The notes: generated by a model not told the origin, from the sequence alone. 64,000 bases of DNA from Kribbella sp. VKM Ac-2568 (GCF_004345365.1 NZ_SLVF01000006.1:124001-188000); one strand, 5' to 3'; positions 50,533-58,471 are shown, counted from the stretch's first letter. Numbers and translations: made by a program.

Positions 50533-51648
50533 GTGAGTCAGCCTTATCCGAGGCCGCAGGGGCCTTATCCGGGGTATCCGGCGGGGCAGTATCCGCCCTA
50601 TCCGGCGGTGGTCGCGGCGCCGAAATACCGGCCGTTGCGGCGGATAGCGCTCGTCAGCATCGGCCTGATGGGAGTGACGGCGGTCGCCGCCGTGGTCCAG
50701 GTCGTGCTGATGTGGAGCTCGTACGACGACGTCAAGCGCTTCGTCTACGGGCTGGTCTCCGAGGACGAGTTCGACAGCGGGATGGAGTCGATCACCAACA
50801 GCGGGCCACTGCTGGACCTGGTCGGGTACCTGTTCGTCGGCACGGCAATCGCCTTCCTGATCTGGCTCTGGCAGGCCCGGGAGAACACCCAGGTGTTCCG
50901 TCCGGTCCCGCCGGGCGGGTTCGACTCGCACCGGCACACGCAGGGCTGGGTGGTGGGCAGCTGGATCTGCCCGATCGTCCAGTTCTGGTATCCGCTGCAG
51001 GTGGTCGAGGACGTCGTCCAGGCGAGCGAGCCACCCGCGCAACCGGGCGCGGCCAAGTCGGGCGAGATCCGCGCTCTGCTGTACGGGTGGTGGGCCGCGT
51101 GGGCCGGCTTCTGGGTGATCCTGGTCGCGGGCGGCGCGACGGTGCTGATCAGCTTCATCGTCTGGATCGTGCAACTGGTCGATCGTGCGGATGCGGCCGG
51201 CGCAACGGGTGACTACGTGGACATCTACGACCTGCAGGACGACATGGTCCGGGTCGCCCTCGGGGTGAACATCGGCTTCACGGTCGCCACCGCCCTCCTG
51301 ATCGTCGCCGCTGTCACTGTCTCCCTGCTCCTCCTCCGAGTCAGCACCTGGCAGGACGCCCGAGGCACCGAGCTCGGCCTACTCCACCCGGGCCAGCCTC
51401 CCGCCACCCCGGTTGCCTACCCCCAGCCACCGCAGTACGCGCCGCGCCCGACATCCACCAGCCAGCCCGGCTTCGGACCTCCACCGAGCCAGCAGCCTTG
51501 GAACGCGCCCCGCTCGTTCCCGTCCTACGGCGCACAGCCGCACCCCGGAGGGCAGCCATCGCCTGGCCAGCCCACGAATCCTGGGGAGTCGACGTCTGGA
51601 GGCAGGGAGCAGCCGCCTGGCTCAGGGAGCTGGACGCCGCCGGGCTAG
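50533..51648 (+). CDS. DUF4328 membrane protein with Pro-rich ends (third of three)
   Basis: 371 residues from the GTG at 50533 (GGGGAGG eight bases upstream). The N-terminal 30 residues are Pro/Tyr repeats (YPRPQGPYPGYPAGQYPPYP), followed by the four-helix DUF4328 domain with FLIWLWQARENTQV, QGWVVGSWICPIVQFWYPLQV and a last helix. The C-terminal 85 residues are Pro/Gln/Ser-rich. Function unknown. The last 27 bases overlap the convergent PP2C-like gene. Confidence 0.85.
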   Translation: MSQPYPRPQGPYPGYPAGQYPPYPAVVAAPKYRPLRRIALVSIGLMGVTAVAAVVQVVLMWSSYDDVKRFVYGLVSEDEFDSGMESITNSGPLLDLVGYLFVGTAIAFLIWLWQARENTQVFRPVPPGGFDSHRHTQGWVVGSWICPIVQFWYPLQVVEDVVQASEPPAQPGAAKSGEIRALLYGWWAAWAGFWVILVAGGATVLISFIVWIVQLVDRADAAGATGDYVDIYDLQDDMVRVALGVNIGFTVATALLIVAAVTVSLLLLRVSTWQDARGTELGLLHPGQPPATPVAYPQPPQYAPRPTSTSQPGFGPPPSQQPWNAPRSFPSYGAQPHPGGQPSPGQPTNPGESTSGGREQPPGSGSWTPPG

Positions 51649-52434
51649 CCGCCAGAGGACTGCGCTGGCGTCGTCGTGGCGCTTGCCGCGGAATGTGCCC
51701 TCGGCGGCTTTCGTGTCGTATGCGCGGACTCTGTCGATCAGTTCCTGAGGCCCGGTCGTGTCGAGTACCTCGACCAGGTCTCCCCAGGTGTGCCCGTAGC
51801 GCTCCGCGTAGCGCGATGCCCCGTCGGTGAGCATCGCGACCACCTCGACGTCCGCGCGGTCCGTAGTACCGGCCACTGCTTCGTACGCCGCCTTCGGCTC
51901 GGTGCTCGCCACCCAGAAACCACCAGGCTGGTTCCGCAGTCGCCGCACGGCCTCGAACGTGTACTCCGGCAAGAGGTCGATCCGGTCATCCGCCACCACC
52001 GTCACCCGCTGATCGGGCGAACGCAGTACCACCGGCGAGTCCGCCAGCACCAGATGATCGACCTGGTCGGCAGAGGCTCGCACGATCGACACCGTCGACG
52101 ACGGGCTGTCCGGATTCGCCAGATCGCAGCTGTCCCCGTGCTCGGCCATCACGGCGGCGATCGCGTCAGCCAACAGATCCGCCAGCGGGGCAGCGGATCC
52201 AGCGAGCAACGGCACCACCAACTGCCCGCCCAGCCGGCCGACCAGCCACGCCACCGAATGCCGGCACCCGGAGTTCAGCTCCACCGGCGCGGTCGCGCCG
52301 TCCAGCACGACCACGAACCCGGGCCCGCTCAACACCAGGTCCTCGTTGACCGCGGGAGGGCGACGGTCGGGCGCCGGCTGACACGCTGAGCGAATCTCCA
52401 CCCCGCCATTCTCCCGGTGAGCAGAAGCCGTCAT
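51622..52434 (-). CDS. PP2C-like protein phosphatase domain protein
   Basis: 270 residues from the ATG at 52434, whose ATG overlaps the TGA of the broken epimerase gene (ATGA); a GTG at 52401 with GGGAGA upstream is the alternative. The motifs NEDLVLSGPGFVVVLDGAT (metal-binding Asp), VLADSPVVLRSPDQ, VAMLTDGASRYAERY and GKRHDDASAVLW match the degenerate PP2C group of actinobacteria. It may dephosphorylate proteins or act as a binding scaffold; several canonical metal ligands differ from PstP. Its ancestral operon partner is damaged. Confidence 0.75.
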   Translation of the reverse strand: MTASAHRENGGVEIRSACQPAPDRRPPAVNEDLVLSGPGFVVVLDGATAPVELNSGCRHSVAWLVGRLGGQLVVPLLAGSAAPLADLLADAIAAVMAEHGDSCDLANPDSPSSTVSIVRASADQVDHLVLADSPVVLRSPDQRVTVVADDRIDLLPEYTFEAVRRLRNQPGGFWVASTEPKAAYEAVAGTTDRADVEVVAMLTDGASRYAERYGHTWGDLVEVLDTTGPQELIDRVRAYDTKAAEGTFRGKRHDDASAVLWRLARRRPAP

Positions 52435-53233
52435 CCGGACGGGCAGGCGGTCCAGGTGTCCAGCAGCGACTGCTCCAACAGAATCCTGGGCGACCACCCG
52501 AGCTGCTTCTGCATCAAAGTCGTGTCGGCCTGCTGCCACGACGACTCAGCTGAAGGTCCGTCGAACGTGCTGTGATCGACCACGGCGGCGGTCCGATCGA
52601 CCGGCACCGGGGAGGCGACGGCTGTCGCACGTCGGTGTAGTCGCGCCACTCGTCGGCCGGCGCCTCCTCCACAGCGGACGTGCTCGCCAACTGCTGGACC
52701 GCCTTGCCGAGCAACGAGCTCGGGGGCGAACCCGGGCCGCTGATGTTGAAGGAGCGGAGGACGACGGCGTCTGCGCCGTTCCGCTGCGCACGCAGTACCA
52801 GCTCCGAGCCGGCCAGCTTGCTGAACCCGTACGCCGTCCGTGGGCGCAGGTCCGCCTGCTCGTCATGGCTCGTGCCCCGCGGCGCGTCGCCGTACTCGGC
52901 TGAGCTGCCGATGTGGACGATCTGCGCGTTGCTCGCGTAGCCGTTCACGGAGGCGAGCAGGGCCCCGACGGCGACGACGTTGCCTCGGGTGAGCGCGAGG
53001 GCGTCGCCCTGGGTCGTGGCGGCGGCGTTGATCACGACAGTCGGCTTGCACATGCACACCTGCGTGTCCAGCGCGTAGCAGTGCCCGGTGGCGAGGTCGA
53101 ACCGCCGGTGCGGACCGCCCGTGCTCCTGGTCATGCCGCGGTGCTCGATGCCGCGGTCCACGAGCAGCCGGCAGATCGCGCTGCCTAGGAAGCCACCGGC
53201 GCCGAAGACCATCACCCGCTCAGATCCGGTCAC
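52431..53233 (-). pseudogene. NAD-dependent sugar epimerase/dehydratase, internally deleted
   Basis: From the GTG at 53233 (AGGAG upstream; 53242 is an alternative) the frame gives an extended SDR: VMVFGAGGFLGSAICRLL, VVINAAATTQG, IVHIGSSAEYG, and YGFSKLAGSELVLRA (Tyr-x-x-x-Lys). After RDYTDVR the frame is wrong. In the neighbouring frame the normal C-terminus appears (SSWQQADTTLMQKQLGWSPR, then SLLDTWTA) and ends at 52431. About 35-60 residues are missing between the two parts. A product without the substrate-binding segment is unlikely to work. Confidence 0.75.
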
Positions 53234-53352
53234 GCTGATCACTCTCCTGGGGTTGGTCTTTCAGCTGAACCTGTCGGCCAGCTGAATTCTGTCGGGCGGC
53301 TGAACTCTGTCGGTCCGAGGCGTCACACTGCAGGTGACCCGAGAGGAGTGCC

Positions 53353-53964
53353 GTGGCTGACCGCAAACACGGACGACCCGCACCGAAGACCGAGACCACG
53401 ATCCGGGACTGGGACGACGCCGATCCGTCAGGCCAGACGTATACCCGGGTGCTGTTCATCGACTCCGACCTGACCGAGGTGACGAACCAGGGCGGAGTCT
53501 TCGAGGAGTGCACCTTCCGCGGCGTGCGATTCAACGCGTCCACCCACACCGACGCCGCGTTCGTGAACTGCACCTTCGTGCGGTGCTCGTTCTTCGACAC
53601 CACGTTCAAGCGATGCAAGGTGATGGGCAGCATGTTCGACGACTGCTCCTACAACCTGATGAAGGTCGAGGGCGGCGACTGGTCGTTCGTCGGCCTGCCC
53701 GGCGCGGATCTGCGCGGCGTCGAACTCACCGGCGTGCGACTGCGGGAGGCCGACCTGACCGGGCTCAGGGCGAGCAAGGCTTCATTGCGGGATGTGGACC
53801 TGTCCGGCGCCTGGATGCACCAGGCCGACTTCTCCGGGGCCGACCTCCGCGGCTCGGATCTGTCCACCCTGGACCCGCTGACCGTGGAGCTCAAGAACGC
53901 CATCGTCGATCTCACCCAGGCGATGGTGATCACCACGTCGCTGGGCCTCGAGGTCCGACCCTGA
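53353..53964 (+). CDS. pentapeptide-repeat protein
   Basis: 203 residues from a GTG with GAGAGGAG four bases upstream. About 25 pentapeptide units of the A(D/N)LXX type run from residue 45 to 180 (GVFEECTFRGVRF, then AAFVNCTFVRCSFFDTTFKRC, ADLRGVELTGVRLREADLTG). The central coil contains many Cys and Phe, as in Qnr/MfpA proteins that mimic DNA and bind gyrase. The sequence does not prove a gyrase target; other pentapeptide proteins have different roles. It lies about 6 kb from gyrA. Confidence 0.85.
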   Translation: MADRKHGRPAPKTETTIRDWDDADPSGQTYTRVLFIDSDLTEVTNQGGVFEECTFRGVRFNASTHTDAAFVNCTFVRCSFFDTTFKRCKVMGSMFDDCSYNLMKVEGGDWSFVGLPGADLRGVELTGVRLREADLTGLRASKASLRDVDLSGAWMHQADFSGADLRGSDLSTLDPLTVELKNAIVDLTQAMVITTSLGLEVRP

Positions 53965-53977
53965 CCATGATTCCACC

Positions 53978-54046
53978 TGTGGATATCTTCAGCGTTCTGA
54001 CCAGTCATCCCCCGATTCATCCACAACCTGTGGAAAACCATCCACA
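53978..54046. promoter_or_regulatory. cluster of DnaA-box-like 9-mers
   Basis: TGTGGATAT (53978), TCATCCACA (54017), TGTGGAAAA (54029) and CCATCCACA (54038) lie within 69 bp, each one or two bases from the DnaA consensus. No perfect box is present. The surrounding 53965-54059 is gene-free. Confidence 0.4.
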
Positions 54047-54059
54047 CCCCCTCATCGGG

Positions 54060-54410
54060 CTCTGGCCACTGGTCGGAGGCGGCTCGAGCTCTTCGCCATC
54101 GCGGGTGCCAGCTCGGCCCGAGCCCCTGCATCGAGGTGAGCCCACCCATGGTCGTCAGATGGGTGCCACAACTGCCGATCCCCGGCATCCGGTGTGGGAC
54201 GGTCGGGCTGAGCGTCGCCGCGAAGATCAGCGCGAGCGTCGTCGGCAACACCCGCGACGCCAGCCGGGGTGCCAGGTCGCCTGGCCGACGGACCGCCGAG
54301 ATGGCGATCGGCACCGCCATGCCGGTCAGCACGAGCCACGTGTCCAACAGGTGCGGGATACCGCGATAGGTCTCGAGCACGCGTCCGGATCCTCCGTAGT
54401 CGCGACTCAC
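54060..54410 (-). pseudogene. possible remnant of a VanZ-like membrane protein
   Basis: One minus-strand frame reads LLDTWLVLTGMAVPIAISAV, then ASRVLPTTLALIFAATLSPT and a few residues with two Cys, resembling the second half of VanZ-family proteins. There is no start or ribosome site, and the frame runs into unrelated sequence at its 3' end. The rest of 54411-54706 shows no gene. This is a weak call based on hydrophobic pattern only. Confidence 0.3.
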
Positions 54411-54706
54411 GCAGGCCCGATCGGTCCCGCATGATCACGTCGTCAGTGGTCAGCCCGATGTCTCTTCCTCAACAGAGACTCAGCCGTCGGCTCCACCGAC
54501 CGCCACCCCAGTCAGGACATCTGCACGCACCCGCAAGGAAACGATGAGACTCTCGTGACAATCCGTGAGACGATCGTCACGATCCGCAATCATCCCAAGG
54601 TTTCAAACTCGATGCATCAGGCAACAACCTCGTAGCCCCCGGCAACAATGCTTACGCTGGTCCGGCAGTCCACGTACTGCGGAGGCGGGCACCGAGGGTT
54701 GGGGAA

Positions 54707-55210
54707 ATGATTGTCACGTGTCTCGAGATGACAGCTCCAGAGCAACTGATTCCTGGGCGACCGGCACCGGCTCCGTTGGACCTGGAAGAGGTCGGTCCAG
54801 AGTCCGCGCCTCTGATTCGCGCGGTTTATGTCCGCATCTGGGAGCCACTGGGCTCAGGCGGTCGGAGTATCTGGACCAACGAACGGTGGGCGGACGAGCT
54901 GTCCCAGCCGGCAGTCCACACGTGGCTCGCCCGGGTCGAGGGCGCCGTCGCCGGCTTCGTGGAACTGGAGGCAGCTGCAAACGGCAACGTGGGCATCGTG
55001 ATCTTCGGCCTACTCCCCGAGTTCCAGTCCAAGGGCTTCGGCGGCCCTTTCCTAACCCTCGCAACTAAGACCGCGTGGAACCTCAAATCCCCGTCCGGCA
55101 TGCCCACCAGCCGCGTCTGGCTACAAACATCCTCCGCAGACCACCCACACGCCCTAAGGAACTACAAGCACCGCGGCTTCCAGATCTTCGAAACCACACC
55201 TCTGCCCTGA
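54707..55210 (+). CDS. GNAT family acetyltransferase
   Basis: 167 residues from the ATG at 54707 (GGTTGGGGAA upstream). The GNAT fold is seen in ARVEGAVAGFVELEAAANGN, VGIVIFGLLPEFQSKGFGGPF (the Q-x-x-G-x-G acetyl-CoA loop) and HALRNYKHRGFQIFE at the end. Substrate unknown. Flanked by gene-poor DNA. Confidence 0.85.
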   Translation: MIVTCLEMTAPEQLIPGRPAPAPLDLEEVGPESAPLIRAVYVRIWEPLGSGGRSIWTNERWADELSQPAVHTWLARVEGAVAGFVELEAAANGNVGIVIFGLLPEFQSKGFGGPFLTLATKTAWNLKSPSGMPTSRVWLQTSSADHPHALRNYKHRGFQIFETTPLP

Positions 55211-55300
55211 GGCTGAGCCAGCCCCTGGACAGCTGAACCAGCGCCGTCCGACCTTGCCGTGCTCCGCGGCGCTGTTTCGCCGCCGGCCCTCGGTCGTGAT

Positions 55301-55328
55301 CGTGCGGCGACGGCGCCATCGCCGCACG
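55301..55328. terminator. hairpin between convergent GNAT and AhpD genes
   Basis: CGTGCGGCGA and TCGCCGCACG form a perfect 10-bp stem around eight bases. Its place between convergent genes fits a bidirectional terminator, though there is no T-run. Confidence 0.5.
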
Positions 55329-55391
55329 GATCTGGCGGTCAACCTCGGGTTATGCGCCGGGCACGCCAGTTCGCGGCCCAGGCGCTGCCTG

Positions 55392-55865
55392 CTAGCCGAA
55401 CTGGCCGGGCTGGTAGTCGCCGGCGGGCTGCTGGACCATCACGTTCACCCGGTTGAAGGCGTTGATGATGGCGATCACCGACACCAGTGCGGCGAGCTGC
55501 TCCTCGTCGTAGTGCTTGGCCGCATTCGCCCAGGCCTCGTCCGTGACTCCACCGGCCGCATCCGCGATGCGGGTGCCCTGCTCCGCCAGCTCCAGCGCAG
55601 CACGCTCAGCCTCGGTGAACACCGTGGCCTCCCGCCACGCCGCCACCAGGTTGAGGCGCTGCGTCGACTCACCGGCCGCGGCGGCGTCCTTGGTGTGCAT
55701 GTCGGTGCAGAACCCGCACCCGTTGATCTGACTCGCGCGGAGCCTCACCAACTCCTGCGTCGCGGCGGGCAGCGTCGAGTCCGCAGTCACCCGCCCCGCG
55801 GAGGCGACGTACTTGAGCACCTTGCCCGCAATCGGGTCGTCGAAAAGGTTCAAACGAGCATCCAT
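55392..55865 (-). CDS. carboxymuconolactone decarboxylase/AhpD-like protein
   Basis: 157 residues. The CMD/AhpD core is QELVRLRASQINGCGFCTDM with the redox pair CGFC and a His two residues later; the following helices (AWREATVFTEAERAALELAE, then ALVSVIAIINAFNRVNVMVQ) complete the fold. Such proteins reduce peroxides or act as peroxidase-like enzymes. The start ATG at 55865 has GAGGAG upstream on the minus strand. Confidence 0.9.
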   Translation of the reverse strand: MDARLNLFDDPIAGKVLKYVASAGRVTADSTLPAATQELVRLRASQINGCGFCTDMHTKDAAAAGESTQRLNLVAAWREATVFTEAERAALELAEQGTRIADAAGGVTDEAWANAAKHYDEEQLAALVSVIAIINAFNRVNVMVQQPAGDYQPGQFG

Positions 55866-56105
55866 GCCGAACTCCTCTACCGTTCTCGTTGGCTACACAA
55901 CTCCGACGAAACGGCCCCCCACGATGTCAGGCAGCACGAATGTGACCTACGTCCCCCGGGCAATTCCGACTGGCCCTCGACCTACTGGGTCTTCCACCTG
56001 ATCGGGTGCTGCAGGTCGGTGACTCCCTGACCGGCGAGGTGGCCGTACGCGATCTCACCCTCGGGGGACGATGTTCCGTGGCCGTTTGGCTGTCAGAGTC
56101 CGGGC

Positions 56106-57044
56106 GTGGCGAATCAACCTGTGGAGATCCCCGTTGTCGCTGGGAAGCGCGCGTGGCGCGCGGTTCTCCTCGTCGGCCTGCTGGTCTGGGTGCTGGCGGC
56201 TGGGGTGACAGCGGTCACTGACGACGAGATCCTGATACCGACCCTGTTCCTGATCGGCAGCTTTCTGGTGCCGATCACGGTCGTGACGTTCGCGCTGGCT
56301 CGGCTGGACGACTGCAACCTGACCACCAGTGTTGTCCTCACGGGGTTTCTCGCGGCGGGGACGATCGGGGTCGTCGTATCCGCCGTGACGGAGATCTACC
56401 TGCTGCCGACCGGGGCTGGGCCGGTGGGCAACGCGCTCGGGTTCTTCGGCGTCGGCTTGATCGAGGAGGTCTCCAAGGGTGCAGTGCTGGTGGCGGTCGC
56501 CTGGCGACTACGCGAGCGCACGGTACATGGAGGGATGGTCCTGGGCGCCACTGTAGGCGCCGGCTTCTCCGCCTTCGAAAGCACGGGCTACGCCTTCTAC
56601 GCGTATGTCCAGCACACCGATGACCACCCCGAGCTGAACATCCTGCAGACCGAGGTGACGCGAGCCATGCTCGCCCCCTTCGGCCACCTGACCTGGACCG
56701 CGCTGCTCGGTGGAGCCCTTTTCGCAGCCACCGCTCGAGCCAACGGCGGGTTCCGCTTCACCATGCGGGTGGGTTGGACGCTCGCCGGCGTCGCCGCACT
56801 CCACGGAATATGGGACGCGACGTACGGCTGGGCGATCTGGATGACCCAAGGAATCACCGGAAGCGGCTGGGTCGCGGACTGGCCGGACGGTAGCTACTGG
56901 GAGGAGGTTCCGACACCAAGGGAGCTCTGGGTCTTCCATGTGATGTACGACGCCGCCCTGGCACTCAACGCCCTCGTCGGAATCATCTGGGTAGTCCGCA
57001 GCTGGCGCCACGGCGCAAGACCCGCCAAACATCCTCGCCCCTGA
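56106..57044 (+). CDS. PrsW family intramembrane metalloprotease
   Basis: 312 residues from a GTG. About eight membrane helices with the PrsW motifs: GVGLIEEVSKGAVLV (EExxK), VGAGFSAFESTGYA, and the His-rich helix ALHGIWDATYGW (HxxxD). PrsW proteases cut membrane anti-sigma factors such as RsiW; no anti-sigma gene is nearby. The protein appears complete. The preceding 55866-56105 holds no other gene. Confidence 0.88.
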   Translation: MANQPVEIPVVAGKRAWRAVLLVGLLVWVLAAGVTAVTDDEILIPTLFLIGSFLVPITVVTFALARLDDCNLTTSVVLTGFLAAGTIGVVVSAVTEIYLLPTGAGPVGNALGFFGVGLIEEVSKGAVLVAVAWRLRERTVHGGMVLGATVGAGFSAFESTGYAFYAYVQHTDDHPELNILQTEVTRAMLAPFGHLTWTALLGGALFAATARANGGFRFTMRVGWTLAGVAALHGIWDATYGWAIWMTQGITGSGWVADWPDGSYWEEVPTPRELWVFHVMYDAALALNALVGIIWVVRSWRHGARPAKHPRP

Positions 57045-57066
57045 AATCCCCGCCAGCCACCAACCA

Positions 57067-57433
57067 GCCTGCCTGGCCGAGCGGCTACCGGTCTCAGCGA
57101 ATGCGTGCCACATCCTGGCCTGGACGTTTCTGGAGACATATCCGGACGCCGGCTTCCAACTCGTGGACCTTCGCATGGCTGGCGAGCGGGATGCGTTCCA
57201 CGTCGTGAGCAACGGAACCGAGGCCTTCGACCACGCCGGTTGGTTGGACGACCCTGGACGAGCTCGTCCGCATGAGCGAGGAATTTGAATGCGAGCCGAT
57301 CCAGACTCTGCCGGTAGCGGAGGACAATCTCCACAGCTATTGCGAGACCCATCGGTGCAGACCGCCCGAGAGCTACTGGTCAGACCCGCACCCACGTGCA
57401 CAGGCCTGCCTCAAGCAGTTCCCGGCACTCTGA
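57067..57433 (+). pseudogene. frameshifted gene of unknown function
   Basis: The first frame reads NACHILAWTFLETYPDAGF, then DLRMAGERDAFHVVSNGTEA and FDHAGW; near 57254 one base change is needed, after which another frame continues TLDELVRMSEEFECEPIQTL, then ENLHSYCETHRCRPPESYW and a TGA. Both parts look like real protein and together would give about 120 residues. No start with a ribosome site was found, so the 5' end may also be lost. No family recognised. Confidence 0.5.
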
Positions 57434-57448
57434 CATGGGGAAAGAGGT

Positions 57449-57497
57449 TTGTGGAGAGGAGGGGACTCGAACCCCTAACCTCTGCCGTGCAGAGGCG
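57449..57497 (-). repeat. duplicate of the tRNA-Ala 3' half (candidate att site)
   Basis: About 50 bp nearly identical to the 3' half of tRNA-Ala at 58150-58197: same T-arm (GGTTAGGGGTTCGAGTCCCC) and similar downstream flank (GTTTGTGG). There is no D-arm or acceptor 5' strand and the anticodon loop differs, so it is not a working tRNA. The pattern is that of an attachment-site copy left by integration into a tRNA gene. Confidence 0.65.
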
Positions 57498-57588
57498 AAC
57501 CGGGCAGCTCCGCCTGGCTGAGCAGTGAAGCGATGAGTGTCGTGTCCGGCTGGCCAGTGACCGTTGCTGACCGGCCGGACCCGCTACA

Positions 57589-57801
57589 TCAGCGGGCGTC
57601 GGGATCGAGGCGCTGTTCCAGCCGCTCAACTCGTCGGCGGAGCTCGTCTAGGTCGTGGTCGAGGACATCTGAAACAGTTGTGTAAGCCCCGAATGCGTAG
57701 CGAGACTTACCAGCTTCGCTGCCGTCCGGACGATCGGGATACCTCGTTCCCATTGCCACATCCAGCGACCGCATCCGCTGCCTCAGCCAGCTCCGCACCA
57801 T
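57589..57801 (-). CDS. small protein with C-terminal coiled coil
   Basis: 70 residues from the ATG at 57801, which has a perfect GGAGG five bases upstream. The N-terminus is basic (VRSWLRQRMRSLDVA), the middle is SRYAFGAYTTVSDVL, and the end is a short coiled coil (DHDLDELRRRVERLEQRL). No family recognised. It lies between the tRNA fragment and the recombinase remnant and is therefore probably cargo or a regulator of the former element. Confidence 0.6.
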   Translation of the reverse strand: MVRSWLRQRMRSLDVAMGTRYPDRPDGSEAGKSRYAFGAYTTVSDVLDHDLDELRRRVERLEQRLDPDAR

Positions 57802-57943
57802 TACGACCTCCACTGATCGCGCACGGGCCGCATTCCGGCCACCTGATCGATCAGAACCTAGCCTGGTTGCGAGGCTGCCCGGCACTGCCCCCAGCCATCG
57901 AGGATGCCTGTGTCTTCCCGTCTGCCGTTCGGCCCACGCGTAA

Positions 57944-58054
57944 GCGCGATCAGGAGCCACCAGAGGGGCCCAGGTCGCGACCCACATCGCAGACGGGCTC
58001 AGCGCCCAGATCGACGCCGCACGTGAGGACCAGGGCGACGACGAGGTGCAAGGC
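57944..58054 (+). pseudogene. C-terminal remnant of a tyrosine recombinase (integrase)
   Basis: In frame to a TGA at 58054 the sequence reads TRGAQVATHIADGLSAQIDA followed by an acidic tail. That is how many actinobacterial integrases end after the catalytic Tyr, and an adjacent frame gives TRKRDQE, suggesting a frameshift. Right after the stop come two near-identical 11-bp copies of GTGGCACG type (58057-58079), like arm-type integrase sites, and then tRNA-Ala. The catalytic part is missing. The call rests on tail, repeats and location together. Confidence 0.45.
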
Positions 58055-58149
58055 TGATGTGGCACGCGTGTGGCACGGATGGATCTGGCGGTCAACCTCG
58101 GTGGGGGAGGGAGCCAGGAATCAGGCTCTGACTTAGGGGAAGAAGGTTG

Positions 58150-58222
58150 TGGAGACGAGGGGACTCGAACCCCTAACCCCTGCCTTGCAAAGGCAGTGCT
58201 CTGCCAGTTGAGCTACGCCCCC
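58150..58222 (-). tRNA. tRNA-Ala (anticodon TGC)
   Basis: 73 nt. The acceptor stem GGGGGCG / CGTCTCC contains the G3:U70 pair that marks alanine tRNAs; the anticodon loop is TTTGCAA. Discriminator A, CCA not encoded. Conserved position between gyrA and ppiA. Confidence 0.97.
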
Positions 58223-58232
58223 GTGGGGGTGG

Positions 58233-58364
58233 TCAGCGGCCCGGGGTGACCGGGTCGACAGCCTCGGCCCAAAGGTCCTGCTCGGCGCGGGCCTGCTGGG
58301 TCTTCTTGTAAGCGAAGTATCCACCGATGCTGGCCAGCAGGACCAGCAGAACCTTCTTCAGCAC
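58233..58364 (-). CDS. DLW-39 family protein
   Basis: 43 residues from the GTG at 58364, with AAGGAG five bases upstream. One membrane helix (KKVLLVLLASIGGYFAYKK) is followed by QQARAEQDLWAEAVDPV, with the DLW triplet that names the family. It is a tiny conserved actinobacterial protein always found near the tRNA-Ile/tRNA-Ala pair beside gyrA. Function unknown. Confidence 0.92.
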   Translation of the reverse strand: MLKKVLLVLLASIGGYFAYKKTQQARAEQDLWAEAVDPVTPGR

Positions 58365-58397
58365 CGGGACTCCTTGGATCGCTTGTCGATCTGGGGG

Positions 58398-58471
58398 TGG
58401 GCCTAACTGGACTTGAACCAGTGACCTCTGCCTTATCAGGGCAGCGCTCTAACCGTCTGAGCTATAGGCCC
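58398..58471 (-). tRNA. tRNA-Ile (anticodon GAT)
   Basis: 74 nt. Acceptor GGGCCTA / TAGGCCC, anticodon loop CTGATAA (GAT), T-arm CTGGTTCAAGTCCAG. Discriminator A, no encoded CCA. Lies 105 bp downstream of the DUF3566 gene on the same strand. Confidence 0.97.

Noticed and set aside
57449..57497. A second alanine tRNA
   Set aside because: Only the 3' half is present; there is no D-arm or 5' acceptor strand and the anticodon loop is altered.
57564..58136. 190-codon plus-strand frame through the tRNA-Ala element scar
   Set aside because: No ribosome site and no protein-like pattern; the minus-strand gene with a perfect GGAGG and the recombinase tail in another frame explain the region better.
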